A stretch of 64,000 bases of DNA, from assembly GCF_007751035.1 (NCBI RefSeq), contig NZ_CP036433.1, forward strand, positions 4,631,001-4,695,000, written 5' to 3'. The translations under genes and the position numbers were made by a program. This document shows positions 8,650 to 16,582 of this stretch, piece after piece. Origin of the DNA: Lignipirellula cremea. GTDB taxonomy: Bacteria; Planctomycetota; Planctomycetia; Pirellulales; Pirellulaceae. Within the stretch, counting starts at the first letter, position 1. The number at the start of each line of letters is the position of its first letter. The notes beneath the pieces were generated by a model. That model was not told where the DNA came from, did not search any database, and saw only the letters and a program-made list of their open reading frames with translations.

Positions 8650-8736
8650 GGTTACGAGAAAAAGTCATCCCATAATCGCTGCCAATTGCTTGCACTGGAC
8701 AAAATTGACTCGCTTGAGTTGGGAGCCAAAGTTTGG
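8650..8736 (-). repeat. Cassette leader repeat J3
   Basis: Leader block of T3, close to J1: core CCACCCAAACTTTGG, then CAGTGCAAGCAATTGGCAGC and ATGGGATGACTTTTTCTCGT. It runs directly into the tandem repeat at 8737. Confidence 0.65.
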
Positions 8737-8847
8737 GTGGCACCTTTTGCCGCTGGTGGCACCTTTTGCCGCTGGTGGCACCTTTTGCCGCTGGTGGCAC
8801 CTTTTGCCGCTGGTGGCACCTTTTGCCGCTGGCACCTTTTGCCGCTG
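8737..8847. repeat. 19-bp tandem repeat, 5.8 copies
   Basis: Five exact copies of GTGGCACCTTTTGCCGCTG followed by a partial 16-base copy. The unit is an extension of the GGTGGCACCTTTTGCC found once in J2 and J1-like leaders, so it probably arose by slippage. It lies upstream of T3 and next to the IS-B target site. Confidence 0.9.
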
Positions 8848-8896
8848 GATGTTGTAACCCGCCCTGGCGCCATTTGTGGATGGTCCTCTTCTGAGG

Positions 8897-10186
8897 CACG
8901 GTAAACGCACACTACAGCACGTGAATTCCGAGGATTTTGGCGAGGTAGTCGAGGTCCCAGCCGGCGACGCGGCGACGCATGGCGATGCTGTACTTGTCAG
9001 CTTGCTGCTTGAGCATGCTCAGGGCGAAGCGTTTGAGCCACGCCAGATTGTCCGCGGTCGTCCGCTCACGCACCCGATTTTCGTCCTCACGAAACGTCAC
9101 ATCCAAGCACCAGTGAAGCGTATTCTCGATCGCCCAGTGGCCACGCACATAACGGGCGAATTTCTTGACCCCCAAAGCGATCGAGCCGATGTAGAAGCGA
9201 GCATCACTCGAAGTCTTCGAACCGCTCTCGCTCTGTCGAATCGCGACGCCAATCGTTTTCAATCCCGGCCACTTTTCCCGGTTCACCAGATCCTTCGGAA
9301 CAGGCATCTGATAGTAGGTGATTTCGTCGACGCGTCCGTGGCCGTGGAGCGTTTCCGTGAAGCGTCTTGCCCGGATATCTGCGAAGTCGTTTTCCATGTG
9401 CAGGAGGATGTAGTCTGTCACCGCTTCGTAAAGTTTTCCTTGATTCCCCTTGAGCGCCAGAAGGTAGTCGCCGTGGCCGTCGATGATCTTCCTGGCGATC
9501 TCGCGCTGGCACCCGGCGGCGTCGATTGTGACCACGGCTCCCTGGACCTCGATATTCTCCAAAAGCTCGGGAATCGCCGTGATTTCGTTCGATTTTTCGT
9601 CCGTCGCCAGCTGTCCCAGACTGAGCGAACGGTCGACCGACCAGGCGCTGACCAGCCACAGCGGTCCGAGTTTGCGCTTACGATCATGGCTTCGTCTGAG
9701 AACCTTTCCGTCGATCGCAATTTGATTCAAGTCGGTCTCTTTATCAAGCGGCGCGATCGACCGAATCCAGGCTTCAAAACACTTCTGAAAGGCGGCCGGT
9801 TTGAGCGCGCCCAGCAAGCGTCCGAGCGTGTCGTGCGAGGGGACGCCATGGGGCAACACCAGGTGTTTTTTCAACCAGGTTTGATGGTGCTCCGCCCAGA
9901 TTCCGATCGCCTGCGGTCCATCGGCTCCGGCGATGACTGCCATGATAGAAATGACCAGCAGATCGCCGAAGAGATGGAGCCTGTTAATATGCGAACGGGG
10001 GTCGGTGAGTTCGCCGAAACTCGTCTGGATCGAGTCGACATTATCGAACTGAATTTCGGTCATCATGATCGCCAGTTGAAGGTGCTGAACCGCCATTCTC
10101 CCAAGCAGTCAATTGTGCAGAAAACACCGGTCAGCGCCATCGGACCCCCAAGCAGCCCAAGCCCCGCAGAGCGCGCGTTCGCCGTG
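8897..10186 (-). mobile_element. IS-B copy 1 (ISAs1-like), complete
   Basis: 1290 bp. The ends are CACGGTAAACGCACACT on the left and a matching AGAGCGCGCGTTCGCCGTG on the right. A perfect 10-bp target duplication, TCTTCTGAGG, lies at 8887-8896 and 10187-10196. It sits in array debris upstream of T3. Confidence 0.9.
8912..10096 (-). CDS. ISAs1-family transposase
   Basis: 394 residues; an internal ATG at 10063 is an alternative start. Family marks: N-terminal DDE_Tnp_1-associated region (DPRSHINRLHLFGDLLVISI), first Asp in AIDGKVLRRS (D129), second in VVTIDAAGCQ (D192) followed by IARKI and DYLLALKGNQ, and a Glu in HWAIENTLHW. It catalyses element transposition. It is about 97% identical by eye to the copy at 52139-53323 and fully open, so it is probably active. 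Confidence 0.93.
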   Translation of the reverse strand: MAVQHLQLAIMMTEIQFDNVDSIQTSFGELTDPRSHINRLHLFGDLLVISIMAVIAGADGPQAIGIWAEHHQTWLKKHLVLPHGVPSHDTLGRLLGALKPAAFQKCFEAWIRSIAPLDKETDLNQIAIDGKVLRRSHDRKRKLGPLWLVSAWSVDRSLSLGQLATDEKSNEITAIPELLENIEVQGAVVTIDAAGCQREIARKIIDGHGDYLLALKGNQGKLYEAVTDYILLHMENDFADIRARRFTETLHGHGRVDEITYYQMPVPKDLVNREKWPGLKTIGVAIRQSESGSKTSSDARFYIGSIALGVKKFARYVRGHWAIENTLHWCLDVTFREDENRVRERTTADNLAWLKRFALSMLKQQADKYSIAMRRRVAGWDLDYLAKILGIHVL

Positions 10187-10196
10187 TCTTCTGAGG

Positions 10197-10414
10197 ACAA
10201 AGAAACTCGCCCGGACTTGAGCCAAAGTTTGGATGGCACCTTGTTGCGGCAGTTGACGTCAAAGCGATTATCGCCCAACTGGCGGGCCGATGCTGGCTGG
10301 ATGACGCCAGCCGCCAGCTAGTTCATCAGCGGCGGTCCAACCCTTGATCACAGGCAATTGCTCGCACCGAACAAGAATGACTGTCCCGGGTTAAAGCCAA
10401 GTTTTGGATGGCCC
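10197..10414 (-). repeat. Remnant of a toxin leader and first codons (J4 relic)
   Basis: On the minus strand, a leader core (GGCCATCCAAAACTTGGC) near 10414 is followed by diverged leader sequence, a stub matching the carrier start (GATAATCGCTTTGACGTCAA, compare GDDRFDAD), and then a second core, CCATCCAAACTTTGG, near 10240. A toxin gene seems to have been reduced to about 45 codons between two leader cores. IS-C and IS-B flank it. Confidence 0.5.
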
Positions 10415-10437
10415 GAATGGCACAGTCGTTTTTCTAA

Positions 10438-11883
10438 TCACTTCGTCTCAAACGAGTTATCGCCATGGGCGAGTCTTTCTTTCAGGACGGCTCTTGGCTG
10501 GACCATGAGGCCATAGTTGGTTTGTCGCTTTTTCAGCACGCGGGGTTCGTATCGGCCGGGACGGTTGCCGACCAGGCAGCGGGCAATTTGCATGAGCCGT
10601 TCCTCGCTGTACTGCAGGAGGGCGTGCGCCGGAATCGAGGTGACGCCGGACAGCAGATCCCAGCCGGCCAGTACATACTCACACGTCCTGGCGAAGCTGA
10701 TCCGGCGCGGAGGTACGCCAGACAGCGTCGCACTACAGCAGGCCGTCAGCCGGATCGCGTTGTAAGCGATCAGCGTCGTCCAGAACTGCCGATGCACCAT
10801 CGCCGGCGTCTTGCAACGCAAGTGACGCAGGTTCATGTGCGTTTTGATCGATCGCAGATCGAGCTCCGCATGCCAGCGGAATCCGTAGAAATCGGCGATC
10901 TCGTCAGAGGTGAATTCCTGCTCGCCCTGCTCCTGGAACAACGTCGTGATCACGACAAAGGGCGACTGTTTTCTGCCGGCTCTCTCAACGACATACTGAA
11001 TTTCTCGCAACCGTATCGTTAATGGCATCTGCGCGTAGAGTTCTTCACTCATCCATTCGGGACGATCGGGGCGGCTCCAGGTAATGAGATGATCTTTGTA
11101 TCCTATCCGTCGTCCGCGTCGGAAATCCGTAGGACGTTTTTGATGTTTGCGAAAGCAGACGTCGACGCCTTGCAACGTCAAGAAGGCGACCACCCAGTAA
11201 TTGCCATAGAACCGGTCGGCCACGGCGACGTCGCCCGCGGCGAAGCAGTGCAGCAACTGCCGCAGCAAGGCCGTTTCGCCTGTTTCTTTCCCTTGAAACC
11301 TGGCGATGGCGGCGTCGATCACGCACGCGGTCGCCAGCGACACGACCACCACAAAGCGGGCGATCGGGAAGCCGATGCCCGGCTGTTGCGACGCGTGCTG
11401 GGGATACGCTTCCTGGTTCGCTCGCGTGTCGGCCATCGTGAACGTCGAGCCGTCGATCAGTTTCGCGTGGCGATTCTTGAACAAGAATTTGGCGTCGATT
11501 TCCTGCTCACTGTTGCTGGCAATTTCACCCGCCAGTTGCCGCAGCGCCCCTTCGGGCAGTTTGGCCCGGGCGCGGCAATAGTCGCGCGTGTCCGGATCGA
11601 CGCCGACTCCACGGGTGAGCAGACAGTGGCTGCTGATTCGCGATACGGCGGACTGGCAGCTGGCTTCTTTGCCGTCGCGCAAGACCTGGCCCATAAACGC
11701 CCAGAGCACGATCGCGGTGGAGTAGATTCGTCCGAACAACCCGCCGTGCAGAGCAAACACGCGGCGAATACGTTCCGCGGCAAGAATCGAAGCGAACGGC
11801 AAGCCCGGCTGGGTGAGAAAGGCGGTAACACAATCGCCAAAATTAAAAGTGCATTGTGCCGGCCGAATGGTTATACCAGACAT
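10438..11883 (-). CDS. IS4-family transposase of IS-C
   Basis: 481 residues from the ATG at 11883 (begins MSGITIRPAQ), chosen because GGGAGGG lies 7 bp upstream. DDE marks: LIDGSTFTMADT, AVADRFYGNYW, and the IS4 signature YGFRWHAELDLRSIK. The tail NRPGRYEPRVLKKRQ resembles that of the IS-D transposase. The ribosome-binding site lies in an inverted repeat (11888-11932). Confidence 0.92.
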   Translation of the reverse strand: MSGITIRPAQCTFNFGDCVTAFLTQPGLPFASILAAERIRRVFALHGGLFGRIYSTAIVLWAFMGQVLRDGKEASCQSAVSRISSHCLLTRGVGVDPDTRDYCRARAKLPEGALRQLAGEIASNSEQEIDAKFLFKNRHAKLIDGSTFTMADTRANQEAYPQHASQQPGIGFPIARFVVVVSLATACVIDAAIARFQGKETGETALLRQLLHCFAAGDVAVADRFYGNYWVVAFLTLQGVDVCFRKHQKRPTDFRRGRRIGYKDHLITWSRPDRPEWMSEELYAQMPLTIRLREIQYVVERAGRKQSPFVVITTLFQEQGEQEFTSDEIADFYGFRWHAELDLRSIKTHMNLRHLRCKTPAMVHRQFWTTLIAYNAIRLTACCSATLSGVPPRRISFARTCEYVLAGWDLLSGVTSIPAHALLQYSEERLMQIARCLVGNRPGRYEPRVLKKRQTNYGLMVQPRAVLKERLAHGDNSFETK

Positions 11884-11887
11884 AGAA

Positions 11888-11932
11888 AAGCCCTCCCTGG
11901 ATTCGTTTGCGACGACGAGCCAGGAAGGGCTT
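11888..11932 (-). promoter_or_regulatory. Inverted repeat covering the IS-C transposase ribosome-binding site
   Basis: On the minus strand AAGCCCTTCCTGG pairs with CCAGGGAGGGCTT (12 of 13), with a 19-nt loop. The 3' arm contains the Shine-Dalgarno sequence. A transcript reading in from outside could fold and hide the site, as known for IS10 and IS50. Confidence 0.6.
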
Positions 11933-12095
11933 CCAAAATTATGGCGCCGGGAAGGCCGCATAGCAAGAACAACCTCACGGCAGTTCGCATTTTATCAAAA
12001 ATCGCCAACCGCCGACAATCAAATTGCGCGCCGATTTCCCGGAAAGAAAAACGACTGTGCCATTCTTGGATGGCCCTACTTGCTGTCGTCTCAGA

Positions 12096-12482
12096 CTATC
12101 TCCTGCCTTCCCATCTCGCGATTTCCATAGCGGCAATTTCCCAGACGTTTATTGGGTCGACATCATTCTCTGTTGAGAAATGTACGCTGGGCGCATCGGC
12201 AGGCGCATCGGCAAAGTCGGGGCGCTCGTTCGCTCTTCTGTCAAGCGAACATCCTTGGCAAAAATTCAATACAGAATCCTCAACACACCGCTGCTGGCTG
12301 CAGTATCGAACACACTCCTCGACGTCATTCTTATCCAAATAGGAGTGGCTTGCTAAGAACTGCTCAACGTCCATTCCATTTAGTCCAAGTGAGAGCACCA
12401 CATTGGCACAGGTCAACCTCGAACCGTCGATGCGTGGCGCACCGCTACAAACATCTACTGTATTAACAACTGGCCGGCCCAC
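12096..12482 (-). CDS. Imm4: DUF433-family immunity protein for T4
   Basis: 128 residues from the GTG at 12482, with GAGG 6 bp upstream, about 10 bp after the original T4 stop codon (12493-12495). The segment GAPRIDGSRLTCANVVLSLG followed by LNGMDVEQFLASH and DVEECVRYC is the DUF433 pattern, a small helical, antitoxin-like domain. DUF433 proteins are commonly paired with DUF5615 PIN-like toxins, which is what the T4 C-terminus looks like. The extra C-terminal 50 residues are acidic and unassigned. It has no signal peptide and should act in the cytoplasm. Confidence 0.75.
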   Translation of the reverse strand: MGRPVVNTVDVCSGAPRIDGSRLTCANVVLSLGLNGMDVEQFLASHSYLDKNDVEECVRYCSQQRCVEDSVLNFCQGCSLDRRANERPDFADAPADAPSVHFSTENDVDPINVWEIAAMEIARWEGRR

Positions 12483-12515
12483 GTTTGCCTCATTAGTTTG
12501 GCGGTCTAACTAGAC

Positions 12516-14011
12516 CAGGGCTTTAAAGCTAGCACTTCTTGCGTTTAGCAAGAATTTTGGCGGTGGAAACGTGGGGTTGGTCGTTCCGTTTGGTTCGCTT
12601 CGGCGGCGGGCGTTTTGGGCCGCGTTTGTGTTTCTGAAAGGCGGATAGACGCACGTTCCCCGCCAACTCCACTAACATTTTTGATAACTGTTTCAGCGTC
12701 AAAGGCGACAGCGCTTCGCGCCATTCATCTTCCGGGATGGCGATCATCATGCCGCGCCACACCATGCTCATTTCATCCGCCATGTAGTAGAAGGAAAAAT
12801 TCTTCTCAATCTTTTCCACGCCGTGCGCCGCCCGCAGCGCGGCTTTCACTACAGCCAACGCATTGAAAATCACCAGTCCCAGGCTAAAACCGAATAACGC
12901 CGCCGGCGGATAGCCCAGCGTGTTGATCTCGTTGTTGAGCGACAGTCGCAGTTCGTTGAAGGCGGCTTCAATGCTCCAGCGCGTGCGGTATGTGTCAGAG
13001 ATTGTCACTGCGTCGACGTCCGCCGGCAGATTGGAAAGGATGTGAATCTCCTGTTCTCCGCCACGGCCCGATTGGAACAATTCGACGCTGATGCGGCGAG
13101 CCGGCAGCTTGGCGCCAAAGTCGTCGGTGATCAGAATGGACTGCTCGAAGACTTGGCCCGTTTCGCTTTCGCCCCGTAAAACACGGTCTCCCGTGGGCTT
13201 CCAGCGGACATTCGCGGCGTGTTGCCGAATGACGAAAAACGCTTCATTCAAGGCGATCTCTTGGAGGAACACCGACGTGCAGAAATTGCGATCGGCGACC
13301 CACACCTCGCCTGGCACCAAGCGATTGATCAACTCGATCAGCAGCGAACGCTCTTGCGCATGGCCGTCTTCCGCCAGTTCCACATCGTCGATGAGACCGA
13401 GTTGGGGGTCGAGCACCGCCAGCACCACGCCTGGCAAAGGACCGGCGGCGATGGTCCGTAACTCCTGGATGCGATGCTGCGTGGCGCCGGGATGATTGCC
13501 GTCCAGGATGCGCACGCGATAACCGGGCAACAGGCTGGGACGGGCGCTGTTCATCGGCTCGATCAGTTCCCGAAACAGCGTCGCCGTCTCGCGCACCAAC
13601 GCGGCGGACACCAGCGGCTCAACGCCGTTGAGTTTGTCATAGACGCTGTTCACGGAGACGGAGATATCTTGCTTGCAAGCTTGATAAGCGGCGTTGGTGC
13701 TTTTGCGAGTTTTGGCGACCACCATGCCCATCAAATTGACCAACACCGAAAACGACAATTCCGACACCCGTTGCGACACAGCATGGTCGGCGAAGATCTG
13801 ATCCAACCGATCCGGCGTAAAGGCCGCACCGAGCGCCGCTTTGGTCATGACGGGGATGGGACCCTCCTTTTCAAACCGCGCAAACACCTCGCCGAGAATC
13901 ATGATACGCCTCCGAATTGCCGTAAATGGTTAGTTCTACTGCAATTATTGCAATCCGAGCCAACGCGTCACCCCACACCGCCGGGGAGGTGGTGCTAGCT
14001 TTAAAGCCCTG
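12516..14011 (-). mobile_element. IS-A copy 1 (IS4-like), inserted in the T4 toxin end
   Basis: 1496 bp, ends CAGGGCTTTAAAGCTAGCA and its complement. Target duplication CTAACTAGAC (10 bp) at 12506-12515 and 14012-14021. Removal restores a T4 reading frame ending NLGLVRPPN and a stop, so only the last four residues of T4 were displaced. Confidence 0.95.
12529..13902 (-). CDS. IS4-family transposase (IS-A copy 1)
   Basis: 457 residues from an ATG with GGAGG upstream. Catalytic Asp134 in RILDGNH, Asp204 in WVADRNF and Glu312 in YRTRWSIEAAF give the IS4 Y-(2)-R-(3)-E layout. The C-terminus is Lys/Arg-rich. It differs from the other two copies by Phe for Leu at residue 29 (AAFTPDR). Confidence 0.95.
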   Translation of the reverse strand: MILGEVFARFEKEGPIPVMTKAALGAAFTPDRLDQIFADHAVSQRVSELSFSVLVNLMGMVVAKTRKSTNAAYQACKQDISVSVNSVYDKLNGVEPLVSAALVRETATLFRELIEPMNSARPSLLPGYRVRILDGNHPGATQHRIQELRTIAAGPLPGVVLAVLDPQLGLIDDVELAEDGHAQERSLLIELINRLVPGEVWVADRNFCTSVFLQEIALNEAFFVIRQHAANVRWKPTGDRVLRGESETGQVFEQSILITDDFGAKLPARRISVELFQSGRGGEQEIHILSNLPADVDAVTISDTYRTRWSIEAAFNELRLSLNNEINTLGYPPAALFGFSLGLVIFNALAVVKAALRAAHGVEKIEKNFSFYYMADEMSMVWRGMMIAIPEDEWREALSPLTLKQLSKMLVELAGNVRLSAFQKHKRGPKRPPPKRTKRNDQPHVSTAKILAKRKKC

Positions 14012-15591
14012 CTAACTAGACCTAAATTAACCCCGGATGCAGGAATCTGCCGCATCCGCAAAAACACCTCAGGATTATGTCGAGCGATCTCTAGACTGTT
14101 CATCGTCGTTGTCAGCTGATCACTCAATCGGCTTTTTCCGCTGACTCGGATGACGCCTTCCAATCCTTTGAAGTCTTTGTAATTTTGTGTAATAAATCGA
14201 GCACCCGACCGTTCGAGAGCCGTTCGGATCGCAGAATCAGAAGTTCCAGGAGTTACTTTTAGTACTTGGTATCCCTGCCGAACCAGCTCTCGCTTCATGA
14301 AATAAACGTTCTCGTCGAGCACGACCAGTTTGCGATTGAACTGCTGAGCAAGCCGCTGTGATCGTGATAGTTGACTCGCTGTTTCATCGACGAGGCCGTC
14401 AATCGCCCTAGGAGCGATGCCTCCGTAATCAACGCCAGCATTATGCACGAGCAGCGGTGTGAAGTGGTTTGCGTCTGCGACGTAGTAGGTATGGGAGTCG
14501 TCGACCGTAAAGTTGTAAACGGCGACGCCGTCAGGATGCGGTTCATACTCCGTTCGCTGGACGATGGCGGCTTGCCGCTGATGGTCGAAAACCGTGTCGC
14601 CGACTTGCAGATCGCCGGCGTTGACCCAGCCGGAGAGCGGGGTGAAGAAGGGGTGTTCGTCGGTCGTTTCGAGCGTTTGAATCTCGCCGTCGGCGGTTTC
14701 GATTTCGAGGATGCGGAGGTGGTCGCTGACGCGGTCAAACGTGTCGGTGACGGGCTTGCGTTCGTTTTCGCCAGTCTCTTCGTTGAAGCTGACGACCGTG
14801 TCGCCGACCTTGATGTCTTCGATGTTCCTGGTGGTGTAAACGGTCTGGGAAGTAACCGTCGGCGCCGGTTTGTCGCGGTTGGCGGTCCAGGCCCAGGCGC
14901 TGCCGAAGAGCAGGGTCAACAGCAGACTGAGCAGGATGCCGCCGTTCAGCCAGGAAGAGGACTTCTGGGAAATCGATGAGGTCGTCGCGGCGGCGGCCGC
15001 ATCTTCGGTCGCCGGGGAGACGGCCGGCTCGGGAGCCGCGGTGCTTTCTTCCTCGGTGAGCGGGAAGGACCGCCGGAGCGCGGGCGGTGTCGATGGGGGA
15101 GTTGTCGACGGCAAGGACGCTTGCGATGCCTGGCGCAGTGAGTCGTCGATGAGATCTTCCCAGTCGACCGGCAAGCCGGCGAGTTGCGGTGCGGGGGAAG
15201 CGCCGAAACCGTAGAGTACGTCGTCGACCAGATCGTCCATCAGTTTCGCGCCGTTTTCCAGCAGGTTCTGGGTGGTGGATCTTCGCGGCGGACCGCCGGG
15301 CGGCAGGCCGTCTTGCTGCTTCTTCCGTCGGCTGATCGCCAGGCCGACGCCTGCCAGGGTAGCAGCGCCGGCGGCGATTGTCAGGCTGGGCAGCAGCAGG
15401 GTGAGCAGGTCGTCGCTGGTCTCGGCGGCGACCTGGATGACGTGGTCCGCAATGAGGACTTGCGTGCCGGCGATGAAGCAGTTGCTTCGCATCATGCCGC
15501 GCATCACGCCGGCCGCTGAGGTCAGGGCGAAAAAGATGCTGATCGCATCGGAAAATTCGACATGGCCGCCGTTGCTGGCGATTGCTCGCAC
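13945..15591 (-). CDS. T4: Hint-domain toxin with PIN-like (DUF5615) C-terminus, 5' truncated and IS-tailed
   Basis: The frame is open from 15723, but that start lies inside Imm5. I use the GTG at 15591; an ATG at 15504 is another option. The N-terminal carrier of T1/T2 is missing: the sequence goes from leader DNA straight to FSDAISIFFALTSAAG and then CFIAGTQV (Cys38). The rest of the Hint and its inserted hydrophobic region are intact, ending LLVHN. The toxin domain holds VVLDENVYFMKRELVRQGYQ and ARFITQNYKDFKG, matching DUF5615/Mut7-C-like PIN proteins (RNase fold). IS-A replaced the final RPPN with about 22 residues read from the element end. A toxin of this fold paired with DUF433 immunity is a familiar TA pair in a new setting. 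Confidence 0.7.
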   Translation of the reverse strand: MRAIASNGGHVEFSDAISIFFALTSAAGVMRGMMRSNCFIAGTQVLIADHVIQVAAETSDDLLTLLLPSLTIAAGAATLAGVGLAISRRKKQQDGLPPGGPPRRSTTQNLLENGAKLMDDLVDDVLYGFGASPAPQLAGLPVDWEDLIDDSLRQASQASLPSTTPPSTPPALRRSFPLTEEESTAAPEPAVSPATEDAAAAATTSSISQKSSSWLNGGILLSLLLTLLFGSAWAWTANRDKPAPTVTSQTVYTTRNIEDIKVGDTVVSFNEETGENERKPVTDTFDRVSDHLRILEIETADGEIQTLETTDEHPFFTPLSGWVNAGDLQVGDTVFDHQRQAAIVQRTEYEPHPDGVAVYNFTVDDSHTYYVADANHFTPLLVHNAGVDYGGIAPRAIDGLVDETASQLSRSQRLAQQFNRKLVVLDENVYFMKRELVRQGYQVLKVTPGTSDSAIRTALERSGARFITQNYKDFKGLEGVIRVSGKSRLSDQLTTTMNSLEIARHNPEVFLRMRQIPASGVNLGLVSRALKLAPPPRRCGVTRWLGLQ

Positions 15592-15652
15592 TGAGCAAAA
15601 AGACTGGCCGGGGTGAGGGACAAGGTTTGAGTGGCCCCACCTGTCGACCGAT
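15592..15652 (-). repeat. Cassette leader repeat J5, short form
   Basis: Between Imm5 and T4: GGGGCCACTCAAACCTTGTC, then CCCTCACCCCGGCCAGTC and GCTCAGTGCGAGCAATCGCC. The layout follows J1 but it stops before the CTCGTAACC block and joins the truncated T4 carrier. An identical copy precedes T6 (57361-57403). Confidence 0.65.
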
Positions 15653-15667
15653 AGTAATAGGATATGG

Positions 15668-16294
15668 TCACATCTCGTAGAACGACAAGAATCTCTTCTC
15701 GATCCAGTTAGAAAATTCGCCACGAGAAATAAAAGTCAAATCCTGGGTTTCGTGGTCGAAGAATACGCATTCCATACAGTCGTCGTCTTGCCAGCAATCA
15801 AAGTCGCCAGTTTCATGATCATAAAAGGGTACCAATGAATTTCTGATACTCCCCTCAAATTCAATTGAAGTACGAATCTGTTCGCGTGCATTCTGGATTT
15901 GAAGCGGAGATAGTATATTCCCGCCAAATTGCGTGAAATAGAGCGGACCGATGCTTTCAACCAGAGTTGTATAGCCGGGCGGGTATCGGTGAGTTGTTTC
16001 GACCTTTGCAGGAGGTGTGAAATACATTGCTAAGTCGGCAGCGGTCGTAACCCCCAGTCGCCTGAAGTAAGGCAAATTCTTATCTCGTTTGCGTTTAGGG
16101 CGAAGTATTGCTATATCGCTGCTGGAAGTAACGATGCTACGAACCTTCGTTTCCGCACCAAGCCCCATGCAGTCGCAGATCGCGGACAATGAAGCAACAG
16201 GACTCATTCCAAGGAGCCGATTCCACTCGGGTGGAAATCCCTCTGTTGGTTCTCGAATAACTTCGAAGTCAGGGAAGATGTTTTCCAGGGTCAT
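15668..16294 (-). CDS. Imm5: SUKH (SMI1/KNR4)-like immunity protein for T5
   Basis: 208 residues from the ATG at 16294, 7 bp after the original T5 stop. An N-terminal FPPEWNRLLG is followed late in the protein by SLVPFYDHETGDFDCW, VFFDHETQDLTFISRGEF and SNWIEKRF, the layout of SUKH proteins, a large immunity superfamily against nuclease toxins. It should be cytoplasmic and bind the HNH domain. A second copy of the gene at 53676-55820 is split by IS-F. Assignment to SUKH is by eye. Confidence 0.7.
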   Translation of the reverse strand: MTLENIFPDFEVIREPTEGFPPEWNRLLGMSPVASLSAICDCMGLGAETKVRSIVTSSSDIAILRPKRKRDKNLPYFRRLGVTTAADLAMYFTPPAKVETTHRYPPGYTTLVESIGPLYFTQFGGNILSPLQIQNAREQIRTSIEFEGSIRNSLVPFYDHETGDFDCWQDDDCMECVFFDHETQDLTFISRGEFSNWIEKRFLSFYEM

Positions 16295-16301
16295 AAGGAT
16301 T

Positions 16302-16582
16302 TTACTTGAATAACGGAAAGTTATTTGTCGCTTTTGTCGTATTATAAAAGACACCATACTCTTTGTCGATCAGCGCAGCATACTTGAATACCTGTGCTCT
16401 TGTGGGATTTTTATATGCTTGCCTGAATGATGTCCAAAGAGCTTTAATCTCACTGTGGACGTTCTTGTGCAAACCAACCAAATTCGAAATCCTATTGGGA
16501 TCGGCGTTAAACAGACGCCGATATTCCAAAGGTATTCTGTGATGTACCTCAAGGATATGCTCGCCGAGCTTGGTCTTTAGCC
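16302..16582 (-). pseudogene. T5 toxin end: HNH nuclease domain separated by IS-A
   Basis: This is the distal part of the T5 toxin. Joined in silico to the frame ending at 18079 (removing IS-A and one target copy) it reads on without a break: KTKLGEHILEVHHRIPLEYR, then NRISNLVGLHKNVHSEIKAL and ending NNFPLFK. The HH pair, the Asn and the later His give an HNH/Endo VII-type motif of the AHH/LHH toxin kind. A copy of this end lies at 53414-53668. Confidence 0.75.

Larger units (their letters stand above)
10415..12065 (-). mobile_element. IS-C (IS4-like), complete
   Basis: 1651 bp with 19-bp terminal inverted repeats, GAATGGCACAGTCGTTTTT and its complement. An 11-bp target duplication, TTGGATGGCCC, lies at 10404-10414 and 12066-12076. 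The target is itself the core of a toxin leader repeat, between Imm4 and the J4 relic. Confidence 0.92.

Noticed and set aside
8737-8847. Possible CRISPR array
   Set aside because: The repeats are directly adjacent without spacers and no cas gene is present.
15592-15723. T4 start inside Imm5
   Set aside because: The frame is open only by chance through the immunity gene end and the leader repeat; T6 shows the carrier begins after the leader.
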